Source of the DNA: Arbacia lixula
Lineage: Eukaryota; Echinodermata; Echinoidea; Arbacioida; Arbaciidae
Assembly (NCBI GenBank): GCA_963669155.1
Contig: OZ022576.1
Coordinates: 32,524,998 to 32,588,997, forward strand
DNA: 64,000 bases
Direction of reading: 5' to 3'
In this document: positions 1 to 12,100 of the stretch, in pieces
Position numbering within the stretch: the stretch's first letter is position 1
Layout: the number at the start of each line of letters is the position of its first letter
Made by a program: the position numbers and the translations under genes
Notes under the pieces: model-generated
What the model was told of the DNA's origin: nothing
The model's input: the letters and a program-made list of their open reading frames with translations, nothing else
Database searches by the model: none

Positions 1-161
1 ACATCCGACGTGGTCATGAGCCTGAGGGCCTGGTCGGTGGAGCCGGTCTGGGCGTTGAAGACGGCCACAGAGTTCTTGCAGTGGTACGTCACGTTCTGGT
101 GGGCCTTGTTGGACAGCAGACGCAAGAAAGTCATCTGTACCTCACTGGCCTCGTACGAGAA
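1..161 (-). CDS. C-propeptide exon (COLFI core), cut by window edge
   Basis: Begins [20 protein letters not shown] and continues through [15 protein letters not shown]. This is the strongest COLFI signature: the QMTFLRLLS block, the conserved N-glycosylation site (NVT) and the sixth propeptide cysteine (YHCKN). The acceptor AG is at 162-163 (as CT on +). The exon enters in phase 0 and continues past the left edge, so its true end is unknown. Confidence 0.95.
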
Positions 162-3100
162 CTATGCGTGAGAGGAAAGAATGATGTGATTAATATTTGT
201 ATTTATTAATGTATGTTTTCTTTATTCAAAAATAATAATGCAGGTTAGTCCCATTCCATTCTACAAGGGATCCCTGCACTCGAAATAAAACCAAGACATA
301 GTCAAAAATATATTTTTTAAGGACATGTTCAGATTATCACCATTTATTGCTCAAATTGGCAACATCTCCTTTCTTTTTAATGGAAAGGCTTTCTGGGGTG
401 ATTTCATTTTTTTAAAGAAATTTTTAACATACACGTAGCAGTAGTACGAATAGTATGCCCCATCCTGTAAATGAATGAAGAGCAAGTCAGACAAAAATCT
501 TGGAACCAGAAGGAGAACCAGAAGGAACCTTAAATTTTGAAGATAATTTTTAGACATCTCTTTCCTTGTTTATATATATTTGTTAAAGATACCATGTTAA
601 ACATGCATAGCCAATCATGGGGAATGCATAATAGATTATTCATAAGCAAAGAACAAAGAACATGGTATCTTAATTCTAGCCTACAACACGGAAGTTTTGT
701 TCGGGCAAATATTAGGAAAACGTTTCCCCTCACCTTCTCCAAACCATTCATGGAGCTGATGTATCTGTGTCCAGCATCACCCTGGTACCAAGGAGCACGT
801 CTTATCTGGGGAATCGAAGGAAAAGGAAAGACATAATTTTGAAAGATTCGGTACCTCACCCCCTGCTACAGCACAGCGCGGAATTTCTACTTGTGCACTT
901 GAGATCGATATCATCATCTGGTATTGGGAGGAATTAATATCGTGGCAATCGTTTCTCTTGAAGCTTATAAGATGATATAAAATGTTATAAAATGAAGAGT
1001 AGTCTCTGTCGAGAACGTGTCCTACAATATTACAACATGTGTGGAATTAATGGTCCAAACCGGAATACCTGGCACTACTTATGCTTTGAGTAATATACGC
1101 TACGACAACCATTTTAAGGTCTGACTCTACATTGCGATATGTTTTCATCAAAGACATTTCATGTGACAACAAACCACACCTGCCAGATATATCACTTAAC
1201 TAGTAATGGCGTAATGCCTTATGTTTACAAGACTATGGTTAATTCCTTACGTGCCACTCTGTTTTACACGAGTAATACGTGAACACATCCCATAATACAG
1301 CAGTTAAATCTGGGGCAGAGAGGGTTAAGAGCATGTCGTTTTTGCATTATCATGTTGTCAGTAACCATGGTAACCTAGTAAGAAAGACTGATGCAGTTTA
1401 CCGTGGCTGATCGTGGTGTGATGCAGGTCTCTGGTGCGCCGTCCTCTCCGTGCTTGATGCAGTGGGCCAGGTAAGCGTCCTTCACAGAGCCCTCGTTCGA
1501 GTCGATCCAGTATTCACCTGTACTCGGGCGGAGGGAAAGATATTAGAGTAGAAGGAAATAGATTAAAGATATGTTTCAGTGATTTCCATAATTTTGTGCA
1601 ATTATTCCTCAATTACCAGAAGGGAAGGTCCCGCTATGTCTGCATAGCTCTCCGGCCTGGTGAGTTTTCTTTGACGTAGCGATAACTTCATGTACGTAGC
1701 TCTTGTGGGATGGGGAGGGGGGGGGGGGGGGGTAGTACATGAATTAACATTATCCCAAACAAGCATAACATAATAAAACGAAGGTCCATGATTATGCAGA
1801 ACTCTTTTGACTCGAAACTCGAAGCGTGTCGTTGTGGAGAGATGCTATACATACAGGCGCCGCTTGTAAGGTTACATGTACCCAAATAGTGTTTTCTAGA
1901 AACAGATTGCAGTCTTACAAAAATATGCCCACTGCATTTTTTTTAAAGCGGAAACAGAAAGAAAGGTGTAAAAATAGGAATGTTTGTTCTCTAACCATCC
2001 TCAGCCTCTGGGAAGCACTTGAAGAGATCCTTGCAGCTGCGCACGGGCTGCTCGCGGCTGCCGATGGGCGCGTACATGCTCTGGATCTGTATCTCAAACT
2101 TCTGCAGGTACAGCTCGAACTTGGTCCGGTCTAACTCATCCACAGTCTTCGGCAGCTCATCGCGGTACTACGATCGTACAAATAACAACATGTCACTTAC
2201 TAAAACAGAACCGAATACTCTTTGTAAGGACACCTCTCATTAACCTATAAATCCATTACCATTTTGTTTATATTATTTCGTTGATGTATAACTTGCATAA
2301 AAAACTTCCGAACTCGAATCGCTTCAAAATGAATTGGTTTATCTGGTGGATGGACGATCGGAGGATAATCCAATCCAAACCCAAAACGAACAAGTACTTA
2401 ACTTGCTGAGCTTTTCCCCATTCATCATTGGTCTACTTATCAGTGAGTGGAGTTGAAGTGGATGGGTGGGGAGCAGTTGAGGCTCTATGTTAATACAAGC
2501 ATAAATCAAATCAAATTTAAAGGAAGAGGCAACTCACGTAGTGAGAGTAGTCGCTTGGTCCCTTGGAAGGCTGCGCTGGTCTGACGAATGAGGGCATCTA
2601 CATGAAATAAAAAATAGTTGAATTCCTTCTCTGCCAGACCTCATATTGTCCAATAGGAATTTCATGTATTAAAAGTGCGAAAAAACATCAATACCGCATC
2701 GAGAGTTAACAGGCATGACAAGGGAACATTCATTGCAAATCCATTTTCTCAAAGTTGATATTTTAACCATTGCTGCCTTGTACTATGTAACAAGTAAAAA
2801 ACTGAAATGCAAACAACAAAACACAAGAAATGTTATCATGTATTTTCATATCGAGCAATATTGATGTACAGTACATAAATCAATCCCTATGTTCCACATA
2901 CTAATTCAATAAATTATTTTCCATGTTAATGAACTGTATCATCGGGGGATATATTTTGAGTTACTACAAGTAAATCTATTTTACGATTACAGTGTACTGC
3001 AGTGATAATGAAATGCATACTTACGATTGACACGTCACCCTGTTGTGAGGAAAAAAGGAAATATTCATTAAAGATTCATATAGATTATCTTTTGTTAACA

Positions 3101-6100
3101 CCAACATATTATCAAGAAACGTAAAACACCGCGGAACTATTAAAAAGCACAGTGTGCATTGGAAAGGTTTTTAGTTACAAAATTATTATCAAGAAGAAGT
3201 GAATCTCACTGAATGCCATTTCATTCTTGTAGGTAATTTTGAATTTACATGATAAAGAATATAACAAACGTACGAAAACGAGGAAGGGAAGAGGGATGGG
3301 ATATAGTTTAACACAGGGAGTTAACAAAACTAGACAGGGACTTAACATAACTCAAAAAGGATCCCCCGCGAACAAATAAAGAGCCCCTGCGAAAAAAAGT
3401 CTTTTCTTAAAAAATGCAGCAAGTGTAATTCAGAGTATTATAGCCCCGCAAATAAATGTTTATGTGTTTTTCTTGAATATAGAGGAGGAGGAAAGTGGTT
3501 TTGTAAAGAAGAAGAGCGGAAGTCGAGGAGAGAAAGAGCAAGGAATTAGGCAATCTGATAAAAGGGTTACCATGGTTACTACATACCGGTGGGCCTGGGG
3601 GTCCAGGTGGGCCGGCGGGTCCGGCCTGTCCCTCTGTTCCGCGATCTCCACGTTGTCCCTGGAACATGGGGGATACCGAGGGGCACATTTAGGACTCATA
3701 GGGGTGCTCCTTGTGTGTTACATCGTGCATGTCTATGAAACAGGCATCGAACGTATGATGCATGCTGGGCATCTCTGAAAATTGTCTTTTTATGAAAGAG
3801 CGCAAGGCACGATAATTCGACGACGGATGTGTTGAAAATGAGGTATTATATAAGGCGACACTGCCTATGTATAGATCAACATCAAATGGTTTCTGTGCAA
3901 TGTCAGAAGGGAGCTAGCTCAACATAATGACTATACTCTAAGGGCTAGATCGTGTAGTCATTCAGGCTATCTAAGCCAACAACATTTACTTTGAAAATTA
4001 TGCATATTGTGAATTCAAACGTAAAATGAAGTTTATAGATATATTATCACATATTTACACTTGGTCGAGAGAGATACAAATACATTGAAAGCGGTGCATG
4101 AGTAATCAAATCTACCCTTTTATTCATATTATCTATCAAATTTCCCTTTATCATGAGCAATAACTTTCAAACGTTATAAAAAAAATGCGTGAAAAAAGGA
4201 GTGATTGAATTCTGAGTGTTGTGGGTTGTAATAGTTAGTATACTCACGTGGCCTCCCCTTATTCCTGGGGGTCCGCGGGGGCCTTCCTTGGCGTTCTTTC
4301 CACTTGAACCGGCATTACCCTGCAATGATATGATATGATGTGATATGATATGATATATGATATGATATGATATGATATGATATGATATGATATGATATGA
4401 TATGATATGATATGATATAATATAATATAATATGATATGATATAATATAATATGATATTGATATGGTATGATATAATGTGATACGATATGATAGGATATA
4501 ATGTAATGCGATATGATATGATATGATATGATATGATATGATGTGATATGATATGATATGATATGATATGATATGATATGATATGAAAAATAACGCATAA
4601 GTATTTGTACAACAACATTAATACTTTAAAACATCAAAACGATCAAAGATATTTGATATATAGTACATACTGTAATCATATATAGGCATTGCTAATCAAA
4701 ATAAGAGATAACACAAGTGCTAGTCTAGTCTGACCCTCATAGTAAACATGCTTACTATGTATTCATAATTTTAGTTATATATATTTACATTTCTTATATT
4801 AATGAGAGCGATGGAAAAGAACATCCCCTAATTGTCAGCGTAAATCATTCACACCCCTAGACTGTGTATAAGGAATTTGTAATGTACTTTTAACTATGAT
4901 CATTATTTTTTATCTATCTGTATTTAGTCTCTTTTAACAGGGTAGCCCCATTAGTGAGTTTGACACTGTTCTCCCTGGAGGCCATGTGTACAAATAACAC
5001 AATAGTACAGAGTAACATGAACATAGATTGCACAAACAAATGCTGTAAGCCAAAATGCAACATAGATCAACTGATGTGTAACATGACAAAAGAAGAAGGT
5101 GGACCGATCGATGCTTCCACATGCATCACACAAGCGATACCTCATAAATTGGAGACTAAAATTGATGTGATTGATACGAAATAGTTATGTCTCGCAAATA
5201 TGTAGGATAATATACAAAAAGTATAAGTCCTCTTTCGAAAGAACTATTACCATCGCGCCTTAATACAAGATAATACCATTTCATATATACCTGCCAAATA
5301 TATATAGAAGATGACACATATTTAACACCGAGTTATATTTCAATTACATTACACTAAATGTGAATCATGATAACTTCAGTTATTGGAAGACTCGAAAAAA
5401 CAAACTTATTTAGGACAACAAGATACAGTTGTATACCATCCATGGAAAGGCACTTTTTTAGGTGGAATAGAAGGAGGTGAAATACCAGGGCCCCGTTGCA
5501 TAAAATTCAACATTGATAGGAACTCTATCATCAATGGTAACTACCATGGTAACACTGCTCAACAGCCAATCAAATTCAAGGTTGCCATAGGCCTAGAAGT
5601 TGCCATTGATAGCGAAGTTACCATGAATGCAAAGTTTTATGCAACAGGGCTTAGGAGGCGGAATACTTACAGGCAGACCACGAACTCCGTCTTCGCCAGG
5701 GTCTCCGCGTGAACCGGTTTCACCCTGTCGATGAAGAAAGGAAATACAGTGAGACATCGAAGGATCCAAACTGGGGCGATATATGCCCCCTTTATTTATT
5801 TTTTTTTTCAGAATCGCACATTGAATATACATGTTACGAGAGATTCATGAGTATAGTAATTCATGAAAATACATGCGCTATGATTCAAATTTCATAACTT
5901 GCAAACACATTCTACAGCCATCAAAGCAATATTCTAGTATGTATAAACTGTGTCACTTGAAATACGTCATATCTTTATTTTGAATTTTTCAGATTTTAAT
6001 CTGTCCGTCATGTATGTTGTGTCTTGAGTTAATACAAACACCAATCCGTCTTGTGTAATACGATGTAATGAATTATTAATCGGAATCCTCATAATGTCCG

Positions 6101-9100
6101 AAGTCCTCTGACGATATCAATATGAAAAATGGTTTCGATGACATGAGAAGAAAATATCCCATTCCAGACGAGGTGGTCACGTGCTCTAAAGGCGTATACT
6201 TACAGTTTTACCAGCGGCTCCGGGCGCCCCCATAGTTCCAGGTGTTCCCTTGTGTCCCTGTATACGTGTTAATTGGGGAAAAAACAATGTGAGATATTAC
6301 AGCAATGTGGAATACCAACGGCTGTATCCATATCCTTTAGAATATCAATCAATGATCATAAAACACTGATTTATGATGCAAATTAAACACATATTTTATT
6401 CGGTAATGTTCATGTAAATATGTGTTTTGACAACAAAACCATGAAATAGAACCGCGTATGAATAGATAGTGGCTCCAGGAAAAAGGGGTTCTTTCAAAAC
6501 GCAAACAACGCGAGGCATGATGCGTGTTTTTATGGGTTCAGGGACTCGAGGTTGAACAGATAAATCAAATTAAATAGAAATGCGCATCATCTTGTTTTAA
6601 TTTAAAGTATTCATTAAAGTGGGAATATATTACACTTTTAATAGTATTAACGTAGCTAGTGACTGGTTTTTGCCGGAAAAGGCAGGGAGTCTTACCGGGA
6701 CGCCACTGGCTCCGTCTTCACCGCGAGGTCCGGCAGGTCCGCGGGGACCCTGAGTAAGAGAAACAGATCGGGAATGTAAGTGTTGATCATAGGGATTGGG
6801 GTCTTATGCCAACAACACGTACTAAAACAATACAATAACTCTAATATATAAATATATTTAAGAAAGTATGCAGCAATGACAGCAGAAATGGCGGATTGAC
6901 AACAATCATCAGATAACTTGTAGTTACTAGTACTCTCCTTCCTTATCCGTGTAGTTACATTTATATTGTAAGGCGCAAGGACAATGATATATACAATAGA
7001 GATTTAGAAAAAAAAAGCTTGAGATAAAAGATAACATCAAATGCATAGTAGAAAACATCATGTGAATGTCATTTTGTAGCAGAGATTGATCTTGAATTTA
7101 TAGCCAACTTTCATATAATAATCATGTATAAAAAAAAATACTGCCCAGCCTTGTTATAATTACCTCTTGTAATTAGATATGTGAGCAGGGGAATGCTCTA
7201 ACGAGTAAATCATTCTACTATACCCCTTCCCTCACCCCCTCCCCTTCATTTTGTCACATTTGCAATAATAAATACAAAAATGACCAACAAAATAAAGTAT
7301 AAATCATAAAGTGACGTTTAATCGTTTCACACAAGAAACACACACAACTGCTTAAATGACAAATAAAAGGAAGTATAAGTTAGCTTACCTGAGGTCCTAC
7401 AGGTCCAGTCTCACCAGCGTTACCCACGTGACCCTGAGCTCCGAGTTTGCCAGCGAGACCCCTCGAGCCCTGGGCGCCAGTTGGTCCGACAGGTCCCTGT
7501 GGACAACAACCAAGACACGCCCATAAGTAGTCCGTAACTATGGCAACCCTTCTTGTACCACTGTTGCACCAGTAATAAACATTCATCTTATAGAACAGCA
7601 TTTCGTCCGGTACGGAGAGATTTAGAAATACATGTTTCTTGGAGGATTATCACTTCACATTCTCACTGTGATTGGAAACTGAACGCTTGGTGATAGGCAA
7701 TAAATTGGTGTTATTCTTGATCGACTGACTTGCTAGTACTTTAAGTAAGGTGTATTACATGACAGGCCCCTATTTAGCGATTATGGAATGCAAACTGGGA
7801 CCTAAGAGAGCTTATACTTAAAATCATTATTATGATTATAAACCTCCAATATTGAGTTTAATGAGCGACCGTTTTAGACATGTAGTTGAATTCTGAGAGA
7901 GAGAGAGACTTGTGTCCGAAACTGTCTTAGTTAACTCAATTGGTATTCTGAAAAGTCAATAACTGTGCAAATAGGCCAATCACAGCTAGGGCTCGTAGGA
8001 TACTCAAGTCAAAACTGAAGTCAAAATATAATTTCATCTTCAGTATTGCACCCCCAAGTACATACGAAAGGATTACAAGGGGTGAGAAGAGAAATATGAC
8101 GGGGTTAGAAACTGTCGCAAATATCACATCCTGATTATTTATGATAATAATAATAATTGATTTTCAGTTGACAGCGGAACCTTGATGGTATAACGGGTAT
8201 ATATATGATGGTTTTTAAGAATTTTTAAGATATTCTGAATGCCTCTGCCGAGAGCAGAGAACCCCTGTAATAATAATAATCGGCTTTCACAGTTGGGCCC
8301 GAGATCAACGTCACACCTGATTGCAATCTATTGCAATCAGTGGCAGTCAATGTATGGAGCTGATTGCATTTGATTGCAATCGCTGTGCATTTGATCTCAG
8401 GCTCCACTGTATTTTGCACTCTCCTAGTATGAAGTGCTAACCAAAGCGATCGACTTTTACTCTGGTTTTAGCCAAGCAGTCTTTTTTTTCAGCCCTAGAA
8501 GCCAGTTGAAATATAGATCAGGAGTAAATCCCACCAGGTACCCATTTACTACACCTAAGTTGAAAGGAACAAGCATGAGTGAAACACCTCGTTGAAGGGT
8601 GTACGCACCGGGGTGGGCTCGAACCTAAGATCTCTCTGCAAGAGTATAAAACTCTCACCACAATACCAAAGTGGTACTACTAGAAACATCATACTTACAC
8701 TCACTGAGTACATGTACTATTATTTCATATTCATTTGTACAGCGTTTTTATTATATATGTTTTACCATGGACAGGGTCCATGGTTTTACAACTAGATTTA
8801 TATCTTGCAAGCTCATCAGATTTACCATTCCATTTGAAGAAATAAATTATCTTTATTGTGAGATAATGAAGGTTGTTATATACATATTCTCACTTCAATA
8901 AATGCATTAGCATCGTAGTGTTGTAATTTGATACATAGCTTTAAAATATTACTATTTTTAAGTCTTTTTTTTTTGTGTGTTTTTTTTTTTATTTTGTTTA
9001 TTTTATGTTACCTACCATGTTCATTGTAAAATTCTGTGCAGTTCAACCCTTGCCCGCGACTTGAGTTGTGTTTTTTAAATCAATAATTATATCGTTGAAT

Positions 9101-12100
9101 TAAATGCCCTCTGTGGACTTACCCGCATGCCCATCGCACCGGCGGTACCATCCGTTCCCCTGACTCCGACCTCTCCGCTCCCTCCTTGCGACCCCTTGAG
9201 ACCCGGCTTGCCATCCTTACCGTCACGACCCTGTTAATACAACCATATAGTAGAAGAATAACATTTTTTCTTTCACCTGAATCAGGTATTCATTCCAAAT
9301 CAAAACCACTCATTCGTAAATTTTCACATTGATCGGGTTGACGAAGTTTTCACAAAAATAACTTCTAGTTGGCTAGAATCAAATCACAAAGTATGTTCAA
9401 TTAGAACTGTTTCAATTTTTCTTTTATATCTTTCAACTTTCTTTTAAAAACATTTTTCCATATAAATGTGTTGCTTACTTTATTTGCCCAATGTTTTTTT
9501 TTTTCTGCTAGACTACTCTCTTTCAACAAAATGGAATAAAACATTCTCCTTGACAAACGTTGAATGCATCTTTCTCTAGTCGAAGAATCACAGATATATC
9601 TTGGGAGAAACGCGTTCCAATTCATCACTAGACTACAAGTTAATGTATTATGAGTGGCGTGCATTCCGGAGTTCCTGGTAAGTCTTAATTATTCCCTGAG
9701 CCAGTATTTTCTTCATGCGTGTATGCCGTTAACCCAAATCCCGTACTCACTTTCTTATTAAATATAGGAACATGTGTAAATATTGAAAGGAGCTATATTG
9801 AAACAGCCAAGGAAGTGAATATTCAACCTCTGATCTTGCGTACATGTACAAAGAAGAAGCATCTTTAGCAATTAACATAACGATTTTATTGTTTGGACAA
9901 AGTTTCTTTTTGCCCAACCAAGTTGCCAATTTGCGACCTAATAGTTGTCAGATTCTCTTCACGCGTAGTTGTTCCGTTTCTCAGACTTTTGTTAATTAAT
10001 AGTAACTTATTCCTTAACTGAATATCCCCTTTTACAAATAAGTCCACCCACTTCCTCAATCCTGCATTTCACATCATCAATGCACGTAAAGCTCGGAAGT
10101 AAAATGCGTGGCGCAGCGGAAGTAGAGAGAACAAAAACTTAGATCCACACATCAAGCACCCCCCCCCCCCCCATTCCGTGTCATGACGACACAATGGCTT
10201 TGTAATGTGCGTGCGACATATCTTACGTCTCTCCCGGGTATACCGGGTGAGCCCTGGGAGCCAGGAGGTCCTTTCGAGCCGTCATCTCCCGTCTGTCCGT
10301 CCCTTCCGTCCTTTCCTGGGATTCCGTCAGATCCCTACAAAATAAAAATAAAAACGAGACATACTTGTGGACAAGTATAAGGTGGTCTGCATTGGCAAAT
10401 TCATGCACTGACATGGGCTAGAAAATGCACGGTGATATGGACCTTCAATCGTGACACAATCTATTCATAAGCAATCAGAGACTCCGCTCAAGAAAGCTCA
10501 GAGCGCACCTACAATGTCTACTAACGTACATTTCAGAGACATGCCTAAATGGTTACATGTATATTGTGCTAACATGTAATTAATAGCCACGTAAGATAAA
10601 GGGGCGAGAGAAAACGAATGGGAAAGAAAATCTCAAAGAGAATGACAAAGTGAGGGATAGAACAGAAGAAGATGGCAAAAAAAAACATTGTAAAAGGAGG
10701 GCAAAAATTTACCCTACCCACTCCAGGAATCGAACCGGGGGCCTCGAGATCTTAAAACGCGGCGCCTTACCAATTGAGCCACACATCTTCCCATTCACAG
10801 GGGCTAGAATGATTAAGAAATTGATATTCAAGATGAAATTTCGCCATGATCGCGACGTCTGATTAAAAAATAAAGATGACGCCCCCGAAAGCTAGTAGAC
10901 TCAGCTACAACATACTAAAATTTCAGAGTAACATAATTGAGCATAAGCGAGATACAGCTCCTAGAAGATCGTCATGTCATTTAATAAATACCCCTTCCAT
11001 TGACATAACACGTACATACGATCGATTTTGACATTAATGTCTATAATCAAATTTATACCATGAAGATGGAATCCTATTGAAACATTAGGGCTAATTTCTC
11101 ATAGAGCAATGTCTCAGCTATCACATACTGAAATTTGGAACAAAATTGACCAAAGATTACTGAGATACGCAAGAACGGGTAAAAAAGTTTATGAAGTCAT
11201 ACATGAAAATTGATTTTTTCGATTCATATGGCAATATGATGATGTTACGATGTATTTAACGATCAAATGATACATGAAATAGCATTTACAGTTCCCACTC
11301 TTTCGAAATTTGAAAAAAAATGGGGGTCACCTGCCATTCTGAGGAGCTATGGCCGATTGAAGGTGGTCATGTTTTTTGCAATATTTGCACACAAAAACGT
11401 ATTGACGCACGCGCGGACTTTGAACTTTGACGCACCAGCACGACTTTATTATTGCATGGAAATGGCTCAAAATTTCAGGATGTGTTGTTTGCAGTGTCAG
11501 AAACATGAATCCAGTGAAAAAACAGTTTTCCGACGTTGCGTTTGCTAAACGCACGGAAAAACGCGCGCGCGCGCGCGTACGCGCGGAAATTTGAAAAATG
11601 CTAGAAATGGCCTCAAACATATGCAAAACAATTTCTAGTTGATTTGGAGCATTTTTTTATTTTACGCGCGCGTTATTGCACTAACGTACGCGTACGCGCG
11701 CGTTTTTTTTCATTGAAATTAATTGTCTTGCCATTACTTATATACCTGCCAAATTTCATTACACAGAGTTGAACGGTTTTAGAGCTACATGAAATAAAAG
11801 ATTTTCATTAAATTGCTCGTGCATGACGTCACGATTACGTAATGACCTTGAAAATGTTCCTGTAACATGTTCACATATATACCTATACATGATGAACATT
11901 TGATGAAACATGGTCCATGCATTGTTGAGATATCCATGTCACAAAAAATAGGAATAAAAATAAATAATAATAATAATAAAGAAAGAAAATTCGGATAAAA
12001 ACAAGAGGTGATCTGCCATGGCATGGCAGACCACCTAAATAGAAAAACGAGGACTGCATCATTTTTCTGTTATCAATCATCAAGGTAGGTTTTGATTTAG

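Larger units (their letters stand above)
10381..12035. mobile_element. Putative non-autonomous DNA element, TAA flanks
   Basis: The left end reads GGTGGTCTGCATTGGC and the right end is its near inverse (GCATGGCAGACCACC). Both are flanked by TAA (10378-10380 and 12036-12038), as expected for a PIF/Harbinger-type 3-bp duplication. There is no transposase ORF. The interior holds a tRNA-like block and alternating CG tracts. The right end is itself palindromic (12007-12035), so it may be a composite and the limits are tentative. Confidence 0.5.

Noticed and set aside
4955-4973. Minus-strand CCAG|GGAGAACAG resembling a Gly-Glu-Gln exon start
   Set aside because: No donor keeps the Gly-X-Y phase and a stop follows within eight codons. 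The Lys-Lys spacing already matches vertebrates, and the helix end-distance leaves no room for an extra triplet.
10716-10790. A functional tRNA gene on the minus strand
   Set aside because: A and B boxes are good but the acceptor-stem halves do not pair, so it is called a tRNA-derived repeat.
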